Part shown: positions 24,799-32,516 of the stretch, piece after piece
Layout: each line of letters starts with the position of its first letter
Numbering within the stretch: position 1 is the stretch's first letter
Assembly (NCBI RefSeq): GCF_036634175.1
Contig: NZ_JAZIFX010000001.1
Location: 7,998,001-8,062,000 of the forward strand
Reading direction: 5' to 3'
Length of the DNA: 64,000 bases
From: Streptomyces sp. P9-A2
GTDB lineage: Bacteria > Actinomycetota > Actinomycetes > Streptomycetales > Streptomycetaceae
Notes under the pieces: model-generated
Databases searched by the model: none
What the model saw: the letters and a program-made list of their open reading frames with translations, nothing else
Told to the model about the DNA's origin: nothing
Position numbers and translations under genes: made by a program

Positions 24799-25203
24799 GT
24801 GCCCGGAATCGATGAGAGCCTGCTGGAAGCCATGCGACTGCCCGGTGCGCGAGGAGCGCTGGTGGTCGACTGGATCAGTGGACTCGCGCTCGGCGCGGTG
24901 GGCGAGGCACCGGGCGACGACCCGGAGGCCACGGCGGCGGAGACCGCCGAACTCGCCCGTCTCGCCATGGAGAGCGGCACACTCGCACCGGCCGGCGGTG
25001 CGGCGTCCGTCCTGTCCGGCAAGGAACCGCCCGTCCAGGACCTGATCCTCACCACCGTCGAGGCGTACCACCTGCTCCGGTTCGTGATCACGACCTTCGA
25101 CAGCACCGTGTTCCTGTACCTGTGGCTCGACCGAGGCGAAGGCAACCTGGCCCTGGCCCGCATCCGGCTGGCCGAGATGGCGGACCGGCTGGTGCTCGGA
25201 TGA
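24799..25203 (+). CDS. Roadblock/LC7-like protein A
   Basis: This 134-residue alpha/beta protein has the Roadblock-type strand ALVVDWISGLALGAVG near residue 15, a helical middle that includes ETAELARLAMESG, and closing strands LLRFVITTFDSTVFLYLWLD followed by a helix NLALARIRLAEM. It is a clear relative of the 124-residue protein at 26622. Roadblock proteins usually form dimers that regulate small GTPases or assemble on signalling complexes. The GTG at 24799 has GGAGGGGG eight bases upstream. The stop overlaps the next start (ATGA). Confidence 0.75.
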   Translation: MPGIDESLLEAMRLPGARGALVVDWISGLALGAVGEAPGDDPEATAAETAELARLAMESGTLAPAGGAASVLSGKEPPVQDLILTTVEAYHLLRFVITTFDSTVFLYLWLDRGEGNLALARIRLAEMADRLVLG

Positions 25204-25979
25204 CCACCGTGGCAGCCACCGAGGGATCGGCGCCCGCCATGCTCGGCAGCCTCGCGGCCGACCGCGCCACCGGAGCCCTCTCCACCGAGTCCGGGGTCTT
25301 CTACCTGGCGGCGGGGCACATCGTCCACGTCGAATCCGCGTACAGCCCCGACCTCGGCGATCTGCTCACCGGCAGCGGCGCGCTCCCCGCCGACGGCTGG
25401 TGGGAGGCGGTCGAGCGGGCCGGTGCCCGCCACCGCGTCGGCCGCCAGCTCGTGGACAGCGGTCGGCTCACCGCCGGCGCGCTGGAGCTGTGCCACCTGG
25501 GCGCGCTCTTCGACGCCGCGTACTTCGCGCTCGCCCAGGACACCGCCGCGCTCCGCTTCAGACCCGAGGCCGCCCACTGGTTCGGCGCGGTCCGCCCCGT
25601 CCCGGTGGCCGGCGTGCTGCGCGAGTCGCGGCGCCGCCGTGACCTGCTGGACCGCATCTGGCCCGACCCCGCCGTCGACACCGCCCCGCTCACCCGCTTA
25701 CCCGGTGCCGATCCGGCGGACCTGCCGCCGCGCCGCGGCCGGACCCTCGCCCGGGTCGACGGCGCCAGCACCGCCGCGCAGATCGCCTCGGCCCTCGCGT
25801 GCCGCACCTTCCACACCCTCGTCGAGCTGCGCCGCCTGGCCGCCGACGGACTGATCACCCCCGCACCGCCCCCGCCCGTCGTCTCCGCCGGTCCGGGCAC
25901 CGGCGCATCCGGCGCTGCGTGGGACGAGCCCGACACGGCGCTGCTGCGACGGCTCCTGGATGCCTTGGAGGACCTGTGA
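25200..25979 (+). CDS. PATAN (DUF4388) domain protein with C-terminal winged-helix-like region; TTA codon
   Basis: This 259-residue protein's N-terminal DUF4388/PATAN pattern is TGALSTESGVFYLAAGHIVHV, followed by helices GDLLTGSG and LGALFDAAYF. The C-terminal part (about residues 175-235) with VDGASTAAQIASALACRTFHT resembles a winged-helix module. PATAN proteins act in bacterial GTPase and two-component signalling. Codon 167 (25698-25700) is TTA, predicting bldA dependence for the operon's second protein. It overlaps the upstream Roadblock gene by 4 bp. Confidence 0.72.
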   Translation: MTTVAATEGSAPAMLGSLAADRATGALSTESGVFYLAAGHIVHVESAYSPDLGDLLTGSGALPADGWWEAVERAGARHRVGRQLVDSGRLTAGALELCHLGALFDAAYFALAQDTAALRFRPEAAHWFGAVRPVPVAGVLRESRRRRDLLDRIWPDPAVDTAPLTRLPGADPADLPPRRGRTLARVDGASTAAQIASALACRTFHTLVELRRLAADGLITPAPPPPVVSAGPGTGASGAAWDEPDTALLRRLLDALEDL

Positions 25980-26017
25980 TCCGCGCGCGTCGACAGCGTG
26001 CCGAAAGGAGACTGCTC

Positions 26018-26536
26018 ATGGCCGTCGAGACCGACGTGCTGGACGAACTGCGTCGGCTCCGTACCCGGATCCCCCGGCTGGCGGGGTCGCTCGCGGCCAC
26101 CGTCGACGGACTCGTCCTCGCCCACGACGTGCCCGACACCGAGCCGGAGGGCCTGGCCGCGCTGACCGCCGCCGCGCTCGGGGTCGCGTACCGGATGACG
26201 GATGCCGCCGCCCGTGGCGAGTTCCGCGAACTGCTGGTGCGCGGCACCCGGGGATACGTGGCGACCTACGCGGCCGGAAGCACCGCGGTACTCACCCTGC
26301 TCGCCGACGACCGGGTCAACGTGGGCCGGCTGCATCTGGAGGGCCGGCGCAGCGGTGCGCGGATCGCGGAACTCATCGACACCCGTGTCGGTCCGGACGG
26401 TGGCAGGCACGCGGAGCGCGCGGCGCTCGACGTGCACGTCCCGTCGTCCCAGGACGCCGACCGCCGGATCGGCACCCTGCCGGTGCGCACCCCGCAGCGG
26501 CCGACACACCAGCCCCGGCCCCAGCCCGGCGGCTGA
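26018..26536 (+). CDS. Roadblock/LC7 domain protein B
   Basis: This 172-residue protein has a Roadblock domain over about residues 1-125. It contains LDELRRLRTRIPRLAGSLAA, the VDGLVLAHD strand, then GLAALTAAALGVAYRMTDA, and closing strands ELLVRGTRGYVATYAAG and STAVLTLLADDRVN. A basic, Pro-rich tail follows. AAAGGAG lies seven bases before the ATG. It is 38 bp after the PATAN gene, in the same operon. It probably dimerises with itself or the other Roadblock proteins. Confidence 0.85.
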   Translation: MAVETDVLDELRRLRTRIPRLAGSLAATVDGLVLAHDVPDTEPEGLAALTAAALGVAYRMTDAAARGEFRELLVRGTRGYVATYAAGSTAVLTLLADDRVNVGRLHLEGRRSGARIAELIDTRVGPDGGRHAERAALDVHVPSSQDADRRIGTLPVRTPQRPTHQPRPQPGG

Positions 26537-26621
26537 ATCCAGGCTTTTCCCCTCGGCCGGCCCCCGTGACACCACCTGGTGGCCGACCGGAACAACCACC
26601 ACGACCGAAAGGACACCTCTC

Positions 26622-26996
26622 ATGGCCAACACCGAGACCTCGCTCAAGGACTGCCTCAGCTCCATCGACGGCGCCACGGCCGCCGCACTCGTCGACTACA
26701 CCAGTGGCATGGCGCTCGGCACGATCGGCGGTGGCAAGAACTTCAACCTGGAGGTCGCCGCCGCGGGCAACACCGACGTCGTGCGCTCGAAACTGCGCAC
26801 GATGGAACTTCTGGGGCTGAAGGAAGAGATCGACGACATCCTCATCACCCTGGGCACCCAGTACCACCTGATCCGCCCGATCAAGGGACGCGGCGGCAAC
26901 GGGCTGTTCCTGTACCTGGTGCTGGACAGCGGCCGCTCCAACCTGGCGATGGCCCGCCACCAGCTGCGCCGGATCGAGAACGATCTGGAGGTCTGA
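26622..26996 (+). CDS. Roadblock/LC7-like protein C
   Basis: This 124-residue protein is a paralogue of the 24799 protein. It shows ATAAALVDYTSGMALGTIG near residue 14, a helix DVVRSKLRTMELLG, strands DDILITLGTQYHLIRP and GLFLYLVLDSG, and the final helix NLAMARHQLRRI. GAAAGGA precedes the ATG. It is the last gene of the cluster and is followed by a 40-bp palindromic terminator. No Ras-like GTPase, DUF742 protein or histidine kinase of a conservon lies nearby, so its partner is unknown. Confidence 0.82.
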   Translation: MANTETSLKDCLSSIDGATAAALVDYTSGMALGTIGGGKNFNLEVAAAGNTDVVRSKLRTMELLGLKEEIDDILITLGTQYHLIRPIKGRGGNGLFLYLVLDSGRSNLAMARHQLRRIENDLEV

Positions 26997-27000
26997 GACA

Positions 27001-27040
27001 GGACCGTCGCGGCCCGGAGCGCTCCGGGCCGCGACGGTCC
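27001..27040. terminator. 40-bp perfect palindromic stem-loop
   Basis: The whole 40 bases read the same on both strands (centre AGCGCT), giving a near-20-bp stem directly after the stop of the last Roadblock gene at 26996. Confidence 0.85.
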
Positions 27041-27050
27041 CGGCCGTGAC

Positions 27051-27095
27051 GGGTGTGGGCCCCTCCCGCGCACTGCGCGGGAGGGGCCCACACCC
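27051..27095. terminator. 22-bp perfect stem-loop serving the flavohemoprotein gene
   Basis: Arms 27051-27072 and 27074-27095 are perfectly complementary. It lies 15 bp past the flavohemoprotein stop on the minus strand and back to back with the 27001 hairpin. Confidence 0.85.
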
Positions 27096-27109
27096 GGTGT
27101 ACGGCGCGG

Positions 27110-28312
27110 TCAGGCCGCTTCGGGGAGCCACAGATCGGGACCGAAGACCTCGTAGCTGATCCGCCGGGCGGGGACGCCCGCGCCCAGGAGCCGGCCGCGC
27201 GCCGTACGCATGAACGGCAGCGGGCCGCACAGATACACCGACGCGTCCGCCGGGACATCGATCCCGGCGAGGTCCATCAGGCCGCCGCGCGCCCCGGGCT
27301 CCTCGTCGCCCGGCCGCTCGTACCAGAAGACCGCGCGGGCATCCGGCAGCCGTTCCACCAGTGCCCGTACCTCGGTGCGCAGGGCGTGCTCCTCGGGCGA
27401 GGTGTCGGCGTGCAGCACCAGGACCCGGCGCGTCGAACCCGTCGCCGCGAGCCGGGCGAGCATGCCCACCATGGGCGTGCAGCCGATCCCGGCCGAGACC
27501 AGCACCAGCGGGGTGTCCGCCTCGTCGAGGGTCACGTCGCCGGCCGGCACGGACAGGGTGAGTTCGTCACCGGCGCGGGTGTGCGCGTGGAGCAGGTTGG
27601 AGACCTCGCCGTCCGGTTCCTCCGCGTTCCCGGCGACCCGCTTGACGGTGATGCGGCGGAGATCGCCGCCGGGGTCCGAGGACAGGCTGTACTGGCGCAG
27701 CTGGCGCACTCCGTCGGGCATCCGCAGCCGTACGCTCACGTACTGCCCGGCCCGTGCGCGCGGTGCCGGTTCGCCGTCGGCCGGGCGCAGCACGAACGAC
27801 ACGACATCGGCGGTCTCCTCACGCCGTTCGACGACCGTCCACCGCTGCCAGATCTCACCCGGCGCGACCCCGGCCTCCTGGTAGAGGCGAGCCTCCTGTC
27901 CGATGAGGGCGCCCGCCATCAGCCAGTACACCTCGTCCCAGGCCGCGGCCACCTCGGGGGTGACGGCATCGCCGAGGACCTCGGCTATCGCACCGAACAG
28001 GTACTTGTGCACGATCGTGTACTGGTCGTCGGTGACCCCGACCGCGATGTGTTTGTGCGCGATCCGTGCCAGCAGGGCGTCCGGCCGGGTGTCCGGGTCG
28101 GCGAGCAGCGCCTGCGCGAAACCGGCGATGGAACCGGCCAGCGCCCGGCGCTGGGCCCCGCTGGCCTGATTACCCCGGTTGAACATGCCGTCCAGGAGCT
28201 CGGGGCGGTCGCGGAACATCGCCCCGTAGAAACGTGCGGTGATCTCGTCGAGAGCTCCGGCCACGGCGGGAAGGGTGGCCCGGACCACTGCGGCGGATTC
28301 TTCGGACAGCAT
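27110..28312 (-). CDS. hmp: Flavohemoprotein (nitric oxide dioxygenase)
   Basis: This 400-residue cytosolic enzyme uses heme, FAD and NAD(P)H to oxidise NO to nitrate. The globin domain covers residues 1-140, with the proximal His in [10 protein letters not shown] and distal-pocket [10 protein letters not shown]. The FAD domain shows RQYSLSS, and the NAD domain [11 protein letters not shown] and YLCGPLPFM. The start at 28312 is chosen because GGGAG lies five bases upstream; ATG 28330 is in frame but has no ribosome site. Near the OsdR/OsdK-like pair it fits a hypoxia/NO response block. Confidence 0.93.
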   Translation of the reverse strand: MLSEESAAVVRATLPAVAGALDEITARFYGAMFRDRPELLDGMFNRGNQASGAQRRALAGSIAGFAQALLADPDTRPDALLARIAHKHIAVGVTDDQYTIVHKYLFGAIAEVLGDAVTPEVAAAWDEVYWLMAGALIGQEARLYQEAGVAPGEIWQRWTVVERREETADVVSFVLRPADGEPAPRARAGQYVSVRLRMPDGVRQLRQYSLSSDPGGDLRRITVKRVAGNAEEPDGEVSNLLHAHTRAGDELTLSVPAGDVTLDEADTPLVLVSAGIGCTPMVGMLARLAATGSTRRVLVLHADTSPEEHALRTEVRALVERLPDARAVFWYERPGDEEPGARGGLMDLAGIDVPADASVYLCGPLPFMRTARGRLLGAGVPARRISYEVFGPDLWLPEAA

Positions 28313-28529
28313 GAGGTCTCCCAACGACATGACGAAGTACGGAGGTTGGGCCGCCGTTCCGGACCGGCGGCACCTTCTGTATAGCAATCCGACGAGAGCG
28401 TTTCCGGCGGTAACCGCTGCTCGTGGGATGCTGCGGGCCCATCGGCCCGGAAGGAGAGGACCTTCGGTCCCGGGCGGCGCCCAGGGAATGGGGCCGGTCG
28501 GCTCGGCCCCAGGACTCATGGCGCGTTGT

Positions 28530-28925
28530 TCAGGGGCGGGGGCCTTTGCCCTCCGTGGGGCGGGCGGCGGCCGGGTCGAGCTCCGCAGGCAGGCGGGGGA
28601 GGAGTTCGAACGCACCGGTGAGCCGGGTGTGGTGGAGGACCCGCAGCAGACCGGGGCTGCGTGTGATCAGCCGCAGCCGCCCGCCGCAGGACAGGGCCCG
28701 CCGGCGCGCACGGCACAGCGCGCGCAGGCCCGAGCAGTCGATGAACGACACGGCGCGCAGATCGAGCACCAGGTCGGGAAAGGCGCCGGAGGTCAGTACG
28801 TCCAGGCGCTGCGACAGGACCGGCGCGGTGAGCAGGTCGAGTTCACCCCGCGGGGCGACGACCGTCGTTCCGGTGACCGTCCGCTCGGTCGGCTCCGCCG
28901 CGTGCCTGCCGTGTTTTTCGGACAT
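28530..28925 (-). CDS. STAS-domain anti-sigma factor antagonist
   Basis: This 131-residue SpoIIAA/RsbV-type protein has the strand [16 protein letters not shown] and phosphorylation-site motif [11 protein letters not shown], where the Ser is the expected target of an anti-sigma kinase. When unphosphorylated it should bind the kinase and free a sigma factor such as a SigB homologue. A Pro-rich tail follows the domain. The gene starts 27 bp from the strong CCGGTAGGGC palindrome. The SpoIIE phosphatase at 37.2 kb is a possible partner. Confidence 0.88.
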   Translation of the reverse strand: MSEKHGRHAAEPTERTVTGTTVVAPRGELDLLTAPVLSQRLDVLTSGAFPDLVLDLRAVSFIDCSGLRALCRARRRALSCGGRLRLITRSPGLLRVLHHTRLTGAFELLPRLPAELDPAAARPTEGKGPRP

Positions 28926-28951
28926 ACCGGCCAGTCAACCCGCACCACCGA

Positions 28952-28987
28952 GCCCGCCGGTAGGGCCGGGCGGCCCTACCGGCGGGC
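28952..28987. promoter_or_regulatory. 17-bp-arm palindrome containing GGGCC/GGCCC (DevR/OsdR box candidate)
   Basis: Arms 28952-28968 and 28971-28987 are perfectly complementary. Inside, GGGCCGGGCGGCCC (28963-28976) has the length and the GGGnC/GnCCC ends of the mycobacterial DevR box. It is 27 bp upstream of the STAS gene. Confidence 0.55.
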
Positions 28988-29004
28988 CACGGGCACCGAA
29001 TGGC

Positions 29005-29022
29005 GCTACCGACCGGTAGGGC
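29005..29022. promoter_or_regulatory. Second CCGGTAGGGC motif
   Basis: CCGGTAGGGC (29013-29022) is preceded by a partial inverted copy GCTACCG (29005-29011). It is the second of three such motifs around the response-regulator genes. Confidence 0.45.
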
Positions 29023-29097
29023 ATCCGCGTACGGGCGCCGGGCAGGCACCGGAGGGGCGGCCCGGCGGCCCGGCGGTTCGCCACCGTCGGTACCGTG

Positions 29098-29137
29098 GAC
29101 AGGAGCGACACCGCGGGGGATCGGTGTCGCTCCTGTC
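29098..29137. other. 15-bp perfect hairpin in the 5' region of the response-regulator gene
   Basis: GACAGGAGCGACACC (29098-29112) pairs with GGTGTCGCTCCTGTC (29123-29137) around a 10-nt loop, about 300 bp before the response-regulator start. There is no plus-strand gene upstream for it to terminate. Confidence 0.6.
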
Positions 29138-29432
29138 TCCGAGGATGGCCCAGCCGTCCGGCACGCTCCAGATGCCGATGGTCCCCGGTATCCGGACCGA
29201 CCGGCCCTGCTCACGCCCCGCGATCTCCGGAGCCCGTCCGGAGCGGTGGCGGAGCCGGCCGGTCGAAGAGCGCGGGACCCCGGCGGAGAACAGGTGGCCC
29301 GGGAGGAATCAGGGCCGATCGGCCCTGGCCGTTCGGCCCTGGATCGAGAAGGATTCCGGTGAGGGACCTCCCGGCGGCCGGGAGCACCGGGACACGGCGT
29401 ACGGCCCGGCACATGAGGACAAGGAGCGTCAG

Positions 29433-30125
29433 ATGGCGGACAGCGAGAGGCCGGCACCCGACCGGCCCGTCCGGGTATTCCTGCTGGACGACCACGAGGT
29501 GGTCCGCCGCGGAGTGCACGACCTGCTGAACGACGAACCGGACATCACCGTCGTGGGTGAGGCCGCCACTGCCGAGCAGGCCCTGGTCCGCGTCCCCGCG
29601 CTCCGCCCCGACGTGGCGGTCCTCGACGTCCGTCTGCCCGACGGGGACGGGGTGACCGTGTGCCGCGAGCTGCGCTCGACGCTGCCGGATCTGGCCTGCC
29701 TGATGCTCACCTCGTTCGACGACGAGGAGGCCCTGCTGGACTCGATCATGGCGGGCGCCTCCGGTTACGTACTGAAGCAGATCCAGGGCTCGGACCTGGT
29801 CACGGCCGTGCGGACGGTCGCCTCCGGACAGTCCCTGCTCGACCCGAGCGCCACCACCCGCCTGATGGCCCGGCTGCGGCAGGAACAGGAGCCGGAGAAG
29901 GAGCAGGACGCCCTGCCCGGACTGACCGAACGCGAGCGGGAGATCCTCGCCCTGATCGGCGAGGGGCTGACCAACCGGCAGATCGGCCAGCGGCTGTATC
30001 TTGCGGAGAAGACGGTGAAGAACCACATCTCCCGGCTGCTGGCCAAGCTCGGGGTGGAACGCCGTATCCAGGCCGCAGTGATCGCCACCCAGGCGCAGGA
30101 CCGGCTGCGGCGCACGGGCCGCTGA
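29433..30125 (+). CDS. osdR: NarL/DevR-type response regulator (OsdR-like)
   Basis: This 230-residue regulator has a receiver domain (about residues 12-130) with acidic pair LLDDHEVV, phospho-acceptor Asp in [11 protein letters not shown], Thr in MLTSFDDE and Lys in GYVLKQI. The C-terminal LuxR-type helix-turn-helix runs [17 protein letters not shown], then [23 protein letters not shown] sits before the ATG. Paired with the double-GAF kinase 100 bp downstream, it matches the DevR/DosR and streptomycete OsdR oxygen-sensing, dormancy-associated system. CCGGTAGGGC motifs nearby may be its operators. Confidence 0.85.
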   Translation: MADSERPAPDRPVRVFLLDDHEVVRRGVHDLLNDEPDITVVGEAATAEQALVRVPALRPDVAVLDVRLPDGDGVTVCRELRSTLPDLACLMLTSFDDEEALLDSIMAGASGYVLKQIQGSDLVTAVRTVASGQSLLDPSATTRLMARLRQEQEPEKEQDALPGLTEREREILALIGEGLTNRQIGQRLYLAEKTVKNHISRLLAKLGVERRIQAAVIATQAQDRLRRTGR

Positions 30126-30196
30126 CGCCCGGTTCGCCGACCGGTGGGAGAAGGCCGGGCCGCGCCCGTTAACGTGGACCTGCCGGGAACACGCTG

Positions 30197-30206
30197 CCGG
30201 TAGGGC
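30197..30206 (+). promoter_or_regulatory. Third CCGGTAGGGC motif, before the kinase gene
   Basis: This exact CCGGTAGGGC lies 22 bp upstream of the kinase GTG, which suggests autoregulation if the motif is the regulator's binding half-site. Confidence 0.4.
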
Positions 30207-30227
30207 GAGCAAACGGGAGGACCACGG

Positions 30228-31982
30228 GTGGAGAGCTCCGAGCGGGACGGGGATCCCCGTCCGCTGCTGCCGCAGATGCGGCTGGACGAGCTGCTGGAGG
30301 AGCTCCAGGCCCGGATCGACGCGGCCCGCGGCACGCGCGACCGGGTGCACAGCCTGCTGGAGGCCGTCCTCGAGGTGGGCCGCGAGCTGGACCTGAAGCA
30401 GGTCCTGCACAGCATCGTCGACGCCGCGGCGGTGCTGGTGGACGCCGAGTACGCCGCCCTCGGCGTGATCGGTCCCGACGGCAAGCGGCTGTCGGCCTTC
30501 CACACGGTCGGCGTCAGCGAGGAGGAGATCGCCCGCATCGGCCACTACCCCGAGGGCCACGGCATCCTCGGGGAGCTGATCCGGCACCCCCAGCCGCTGC
30601 GGCTGGCGAAGCTGTCAGGGCACCCCGCGTCTTTCGGCTTCCCGGCCCACCATCCGCCGATGAACAGTTTCCTCGGCGTCCCCATCCGGGTCCGCGACCA
30701 GATCTTCGGCAACCTGTACCTCACCGAGAAGCGTGCCGGAGCGCAGTTCGACGAGGAGGACGAGTCGGTCCTGTCGACCCTGGCCGTCGCCGCGGGCGTC
30801 GCCATCGACAACGCCCGGCTGTACGAGGAGTCCCGGCTGCGGGAGCGGTGGCTGCAGGCGAACACGGAAATCACCCATGCCCTGATGTCCGGCGGCGGCG
30901 GCAGCGAGGCCCTGCTGCTGATCGCCGAACGGGCCATGGAGATCACCGGCGCGGCACTCGCCGAGGTGGCGGTGCCGATGGAGGGCACCGCATCGCTGAC
31001 CGTGGAACTCGCCCTGGGCCAGGAGGCGGAGGCCCACCGCGGACTCGTCGTCCCCGTCGACGACAGCCTGCTGGGCCGGGCGTTCACCGGCGCCGCCCCC
31101 GTCACCAGCCCGGACGTCTCCTGCGACGAGCGGGTGTCGTCCGGACCGCCGCGCTTCACCGGCCTCGGCCCGGCGGTGGCCGTGCCCGTGGGATCGGGGG
31201 ACGGCGTACGGGGCATCGTCCTGCTGGTGCGCGCCGCAGGCGACGGCGAGTTCTCCGAGAAGGAGATCGAGCCGCTGCAGGGCTTCGCCGCGCAGGCCGC
31301 CGTGGCCATGGAACTGGCGGAGCGCCGCCGCGACGCCGAACAGATCGCGGTGCTCGAGGACCGCGACCGGATCGCCCGGGACCTGCACGACCTGGCGATC
31401 CAGCGGCTGTTCGCCACCGGGATGACGCTGCAGAGCGCCGGCCGTTTCATCGATCACAAGGAGGCCTCGGAGCGGGTCTCCCGGGCGGTGGACGACCTGG
31501 ACGAGACCATCAAGATCATCAGATCGACCATTTTCGGCCTGCGCGCCCACGACACCGCCTCCGGGACCGGACTGCGGGCCCGCGCCGTGCGGCTGGTCGG
31601 CGAGACGGCCCCCGTGCTGGGCTTCGCGCCCAGCGTGCGGATGGAGGGCCTGGTCGACACCCATGTACCGAAGGAGACCGCCGACCATCTGGTGGCCGTC
31701 CTGTCCGAGGCCCTGACCAACATCGCCCGGCACGCGCGTGCCGACCGGGTCGAGGTGGCCCTCGAGACCGACGGCCGCGAGGTGCGGCTGACCGTCGCCG
31801 ACAACGGAGTGGGCATCCCGGAGGGCGGCCGCCGCAGCGGACTGCGCAACATGGCCGAACGCGCCGCGCAGCTGGGCGGCGGCCTGGAGATCGACAGCGC
31901 CCCGGACCGTGGCACCACCCTGGTGTGGCGCGTGCCCGTGCGGGAGGGCCAGGGCCTGGCCGGCGGATCAAGCCGGGGGTGA
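30228..31982 (+). CDS. osdK: DevS/DosT-type double-GAF sensor histidine kinase (OsdK-like)
   Basis: This 584-residue soluble kinase has a first GAF domain (about residues 50-205) whose segment FGFPAHHPPMNSFLGVPIRV matches the heme-binding GAF of DevS. A second GAF (220-370) precedes a HisKA_3 dimerisation helix with the phospho-His in RDLHDLAIQRLF and an ATPase with LTNIARHARAD, DNGVGIPEGG and SGLRNMAERA. It should sense O2/NO/CO and phosphorylate the adjacent regulator. GGGAGG precedes the GTG. The last codons, from about 31956, lie inside a dispersed repeat, so the C-terminus GLAGGSSRG is repeat-derived. Confidence 0.88.
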   Translation: MESSERDGDPRPLLPQMRLDELLEELQARIDAARGTRDRVHSLLEAVLEVGRELDLKQVLHSIVDAAAVLVDAEYAALGVIGPDGKRLSAFHTVGVSEEEIARIGHYPEGHGILGELIRHPQPLRLAKLSGHPASFGFPAHHPPMNSFLGVPIRVRDQIFGNLYLTEKRAGAQFDEEDESVLSTLAVAAGVAIDNARLYEESRLRERWLQANTEITHALMSGGGGSEALLLIAERAMEITGAALAEVAVPMEGTASLTVELALGQEAEAHRGLVVPVDDSLLGRAFTGAAPVTSPDVSCDERVSSGPPRFTGLGPAVAVPVGSGDGVRGIVLLVRAAGDGEFSEKEIEPLQGFAAQAAVAMELAERRRDAEQIAVLEDRDRIARDLHDLAIQRLFATGMTLQSAGRFIDHKEASERVSRAVDDLDETIKIIRSTIFGLRAHDTASGTGLRARAVRLVGETAPVLGFAPSVRMEGLVDTHVPKETADHLVAVLSEALTNIARHARADRVEVALETDGREVRLTVADNGVGIPEGGRRSGLRNMAERAAQLGGGLEIDSAPDRGTTLVWRVPVREGQGLAGGSSRG

Positions 31983-32292
31983 CTGGCGGTATCTGTCCAG
32001 CCGGGGCGAGCGGGGCGTGCGAGCCCTGTTCATGGGGGTCCCTCTGCGCATGGGGTCCCCCTGTTCGAGAGGAGCCGAGAGCTCGGGGGAGCGTTCAGCT
32101 GCAAGGCGGGGAGGGCGCCGACGCGATGGGGCTTCCCCGCTCCGGGGGCACCTCCCAGCGGTGGCCGGGGGAGAAGCCGGGAGTTCGGGGGAGTCGGCAA
32201 CCGACAACAATGCCGCTGAGGGCCCCCTGCTCGACGAGCTCGAGGGGGAGAGGATGCCGGCCCCCGCGTCTGCGGCATGATCCGCAGGACAG
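31956..32292. repeat. Dispersed MITE-like element, copy A (337 bp)
   Basis: The ends are CTGGCCGGCGGATCA (31956-31970) and TGATCCGCAGGACAG (32278-32292), an imperfect inverted pair. Internal blocks shared with copy B at 51796-52092 include ATCTGTCCAGC, GGGGGAGCGTTCAG, and CGGCATGATCCGC at the right end. It contains no transposase. It fills most of the gap between the kinase gene and the GH65 gene and overlaps the kinase 3' end. Confidence 0.8.
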
Positions 32293-32445
32293 GCTCCGGG
32301 GCCTCTCTCGTTCGGATCACGCCGGGCTGGCGGGCCCGGTACCGCACCTCACCGCGTTGCCGTCGGCCCCGGGCTCGGTCCGGTCCACCCGCACACGCGC
32401 TTCGCGCCGGTGATCCGGAGGTACGTCCGTCCGGTGTGTGTTCCC

Positions 32446-32473
32446 GTCCCGCACGGGGTACCCCGTGCGGGAC
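32446..32473. promoter_or_regulatory. 13-bp-arm palindrome upstream of the GH65 gene
   Basis: GTCCCGCACGGGG (32446-32458) and CCCCGTGCGGGAC (32461-32473) flank a 2-nt centre, 44 bp before the GTG at 32517. It could be an operator or a leader hairpin. Confidence 0.5.
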
Positions 32474-32516
32474 CACCGGAATCCTCCGCTGGGTCTCCTG
32501 GGGAAGGAGCGCCGAC

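Noticed and set aside
28952..28987. Palindrome considered as terminator
   Set aside because: It lies upstream of the STAS gene on that strand and no plus-strand gene ends before it; its motif recurs twice near the regulator genes, favouring an operator.
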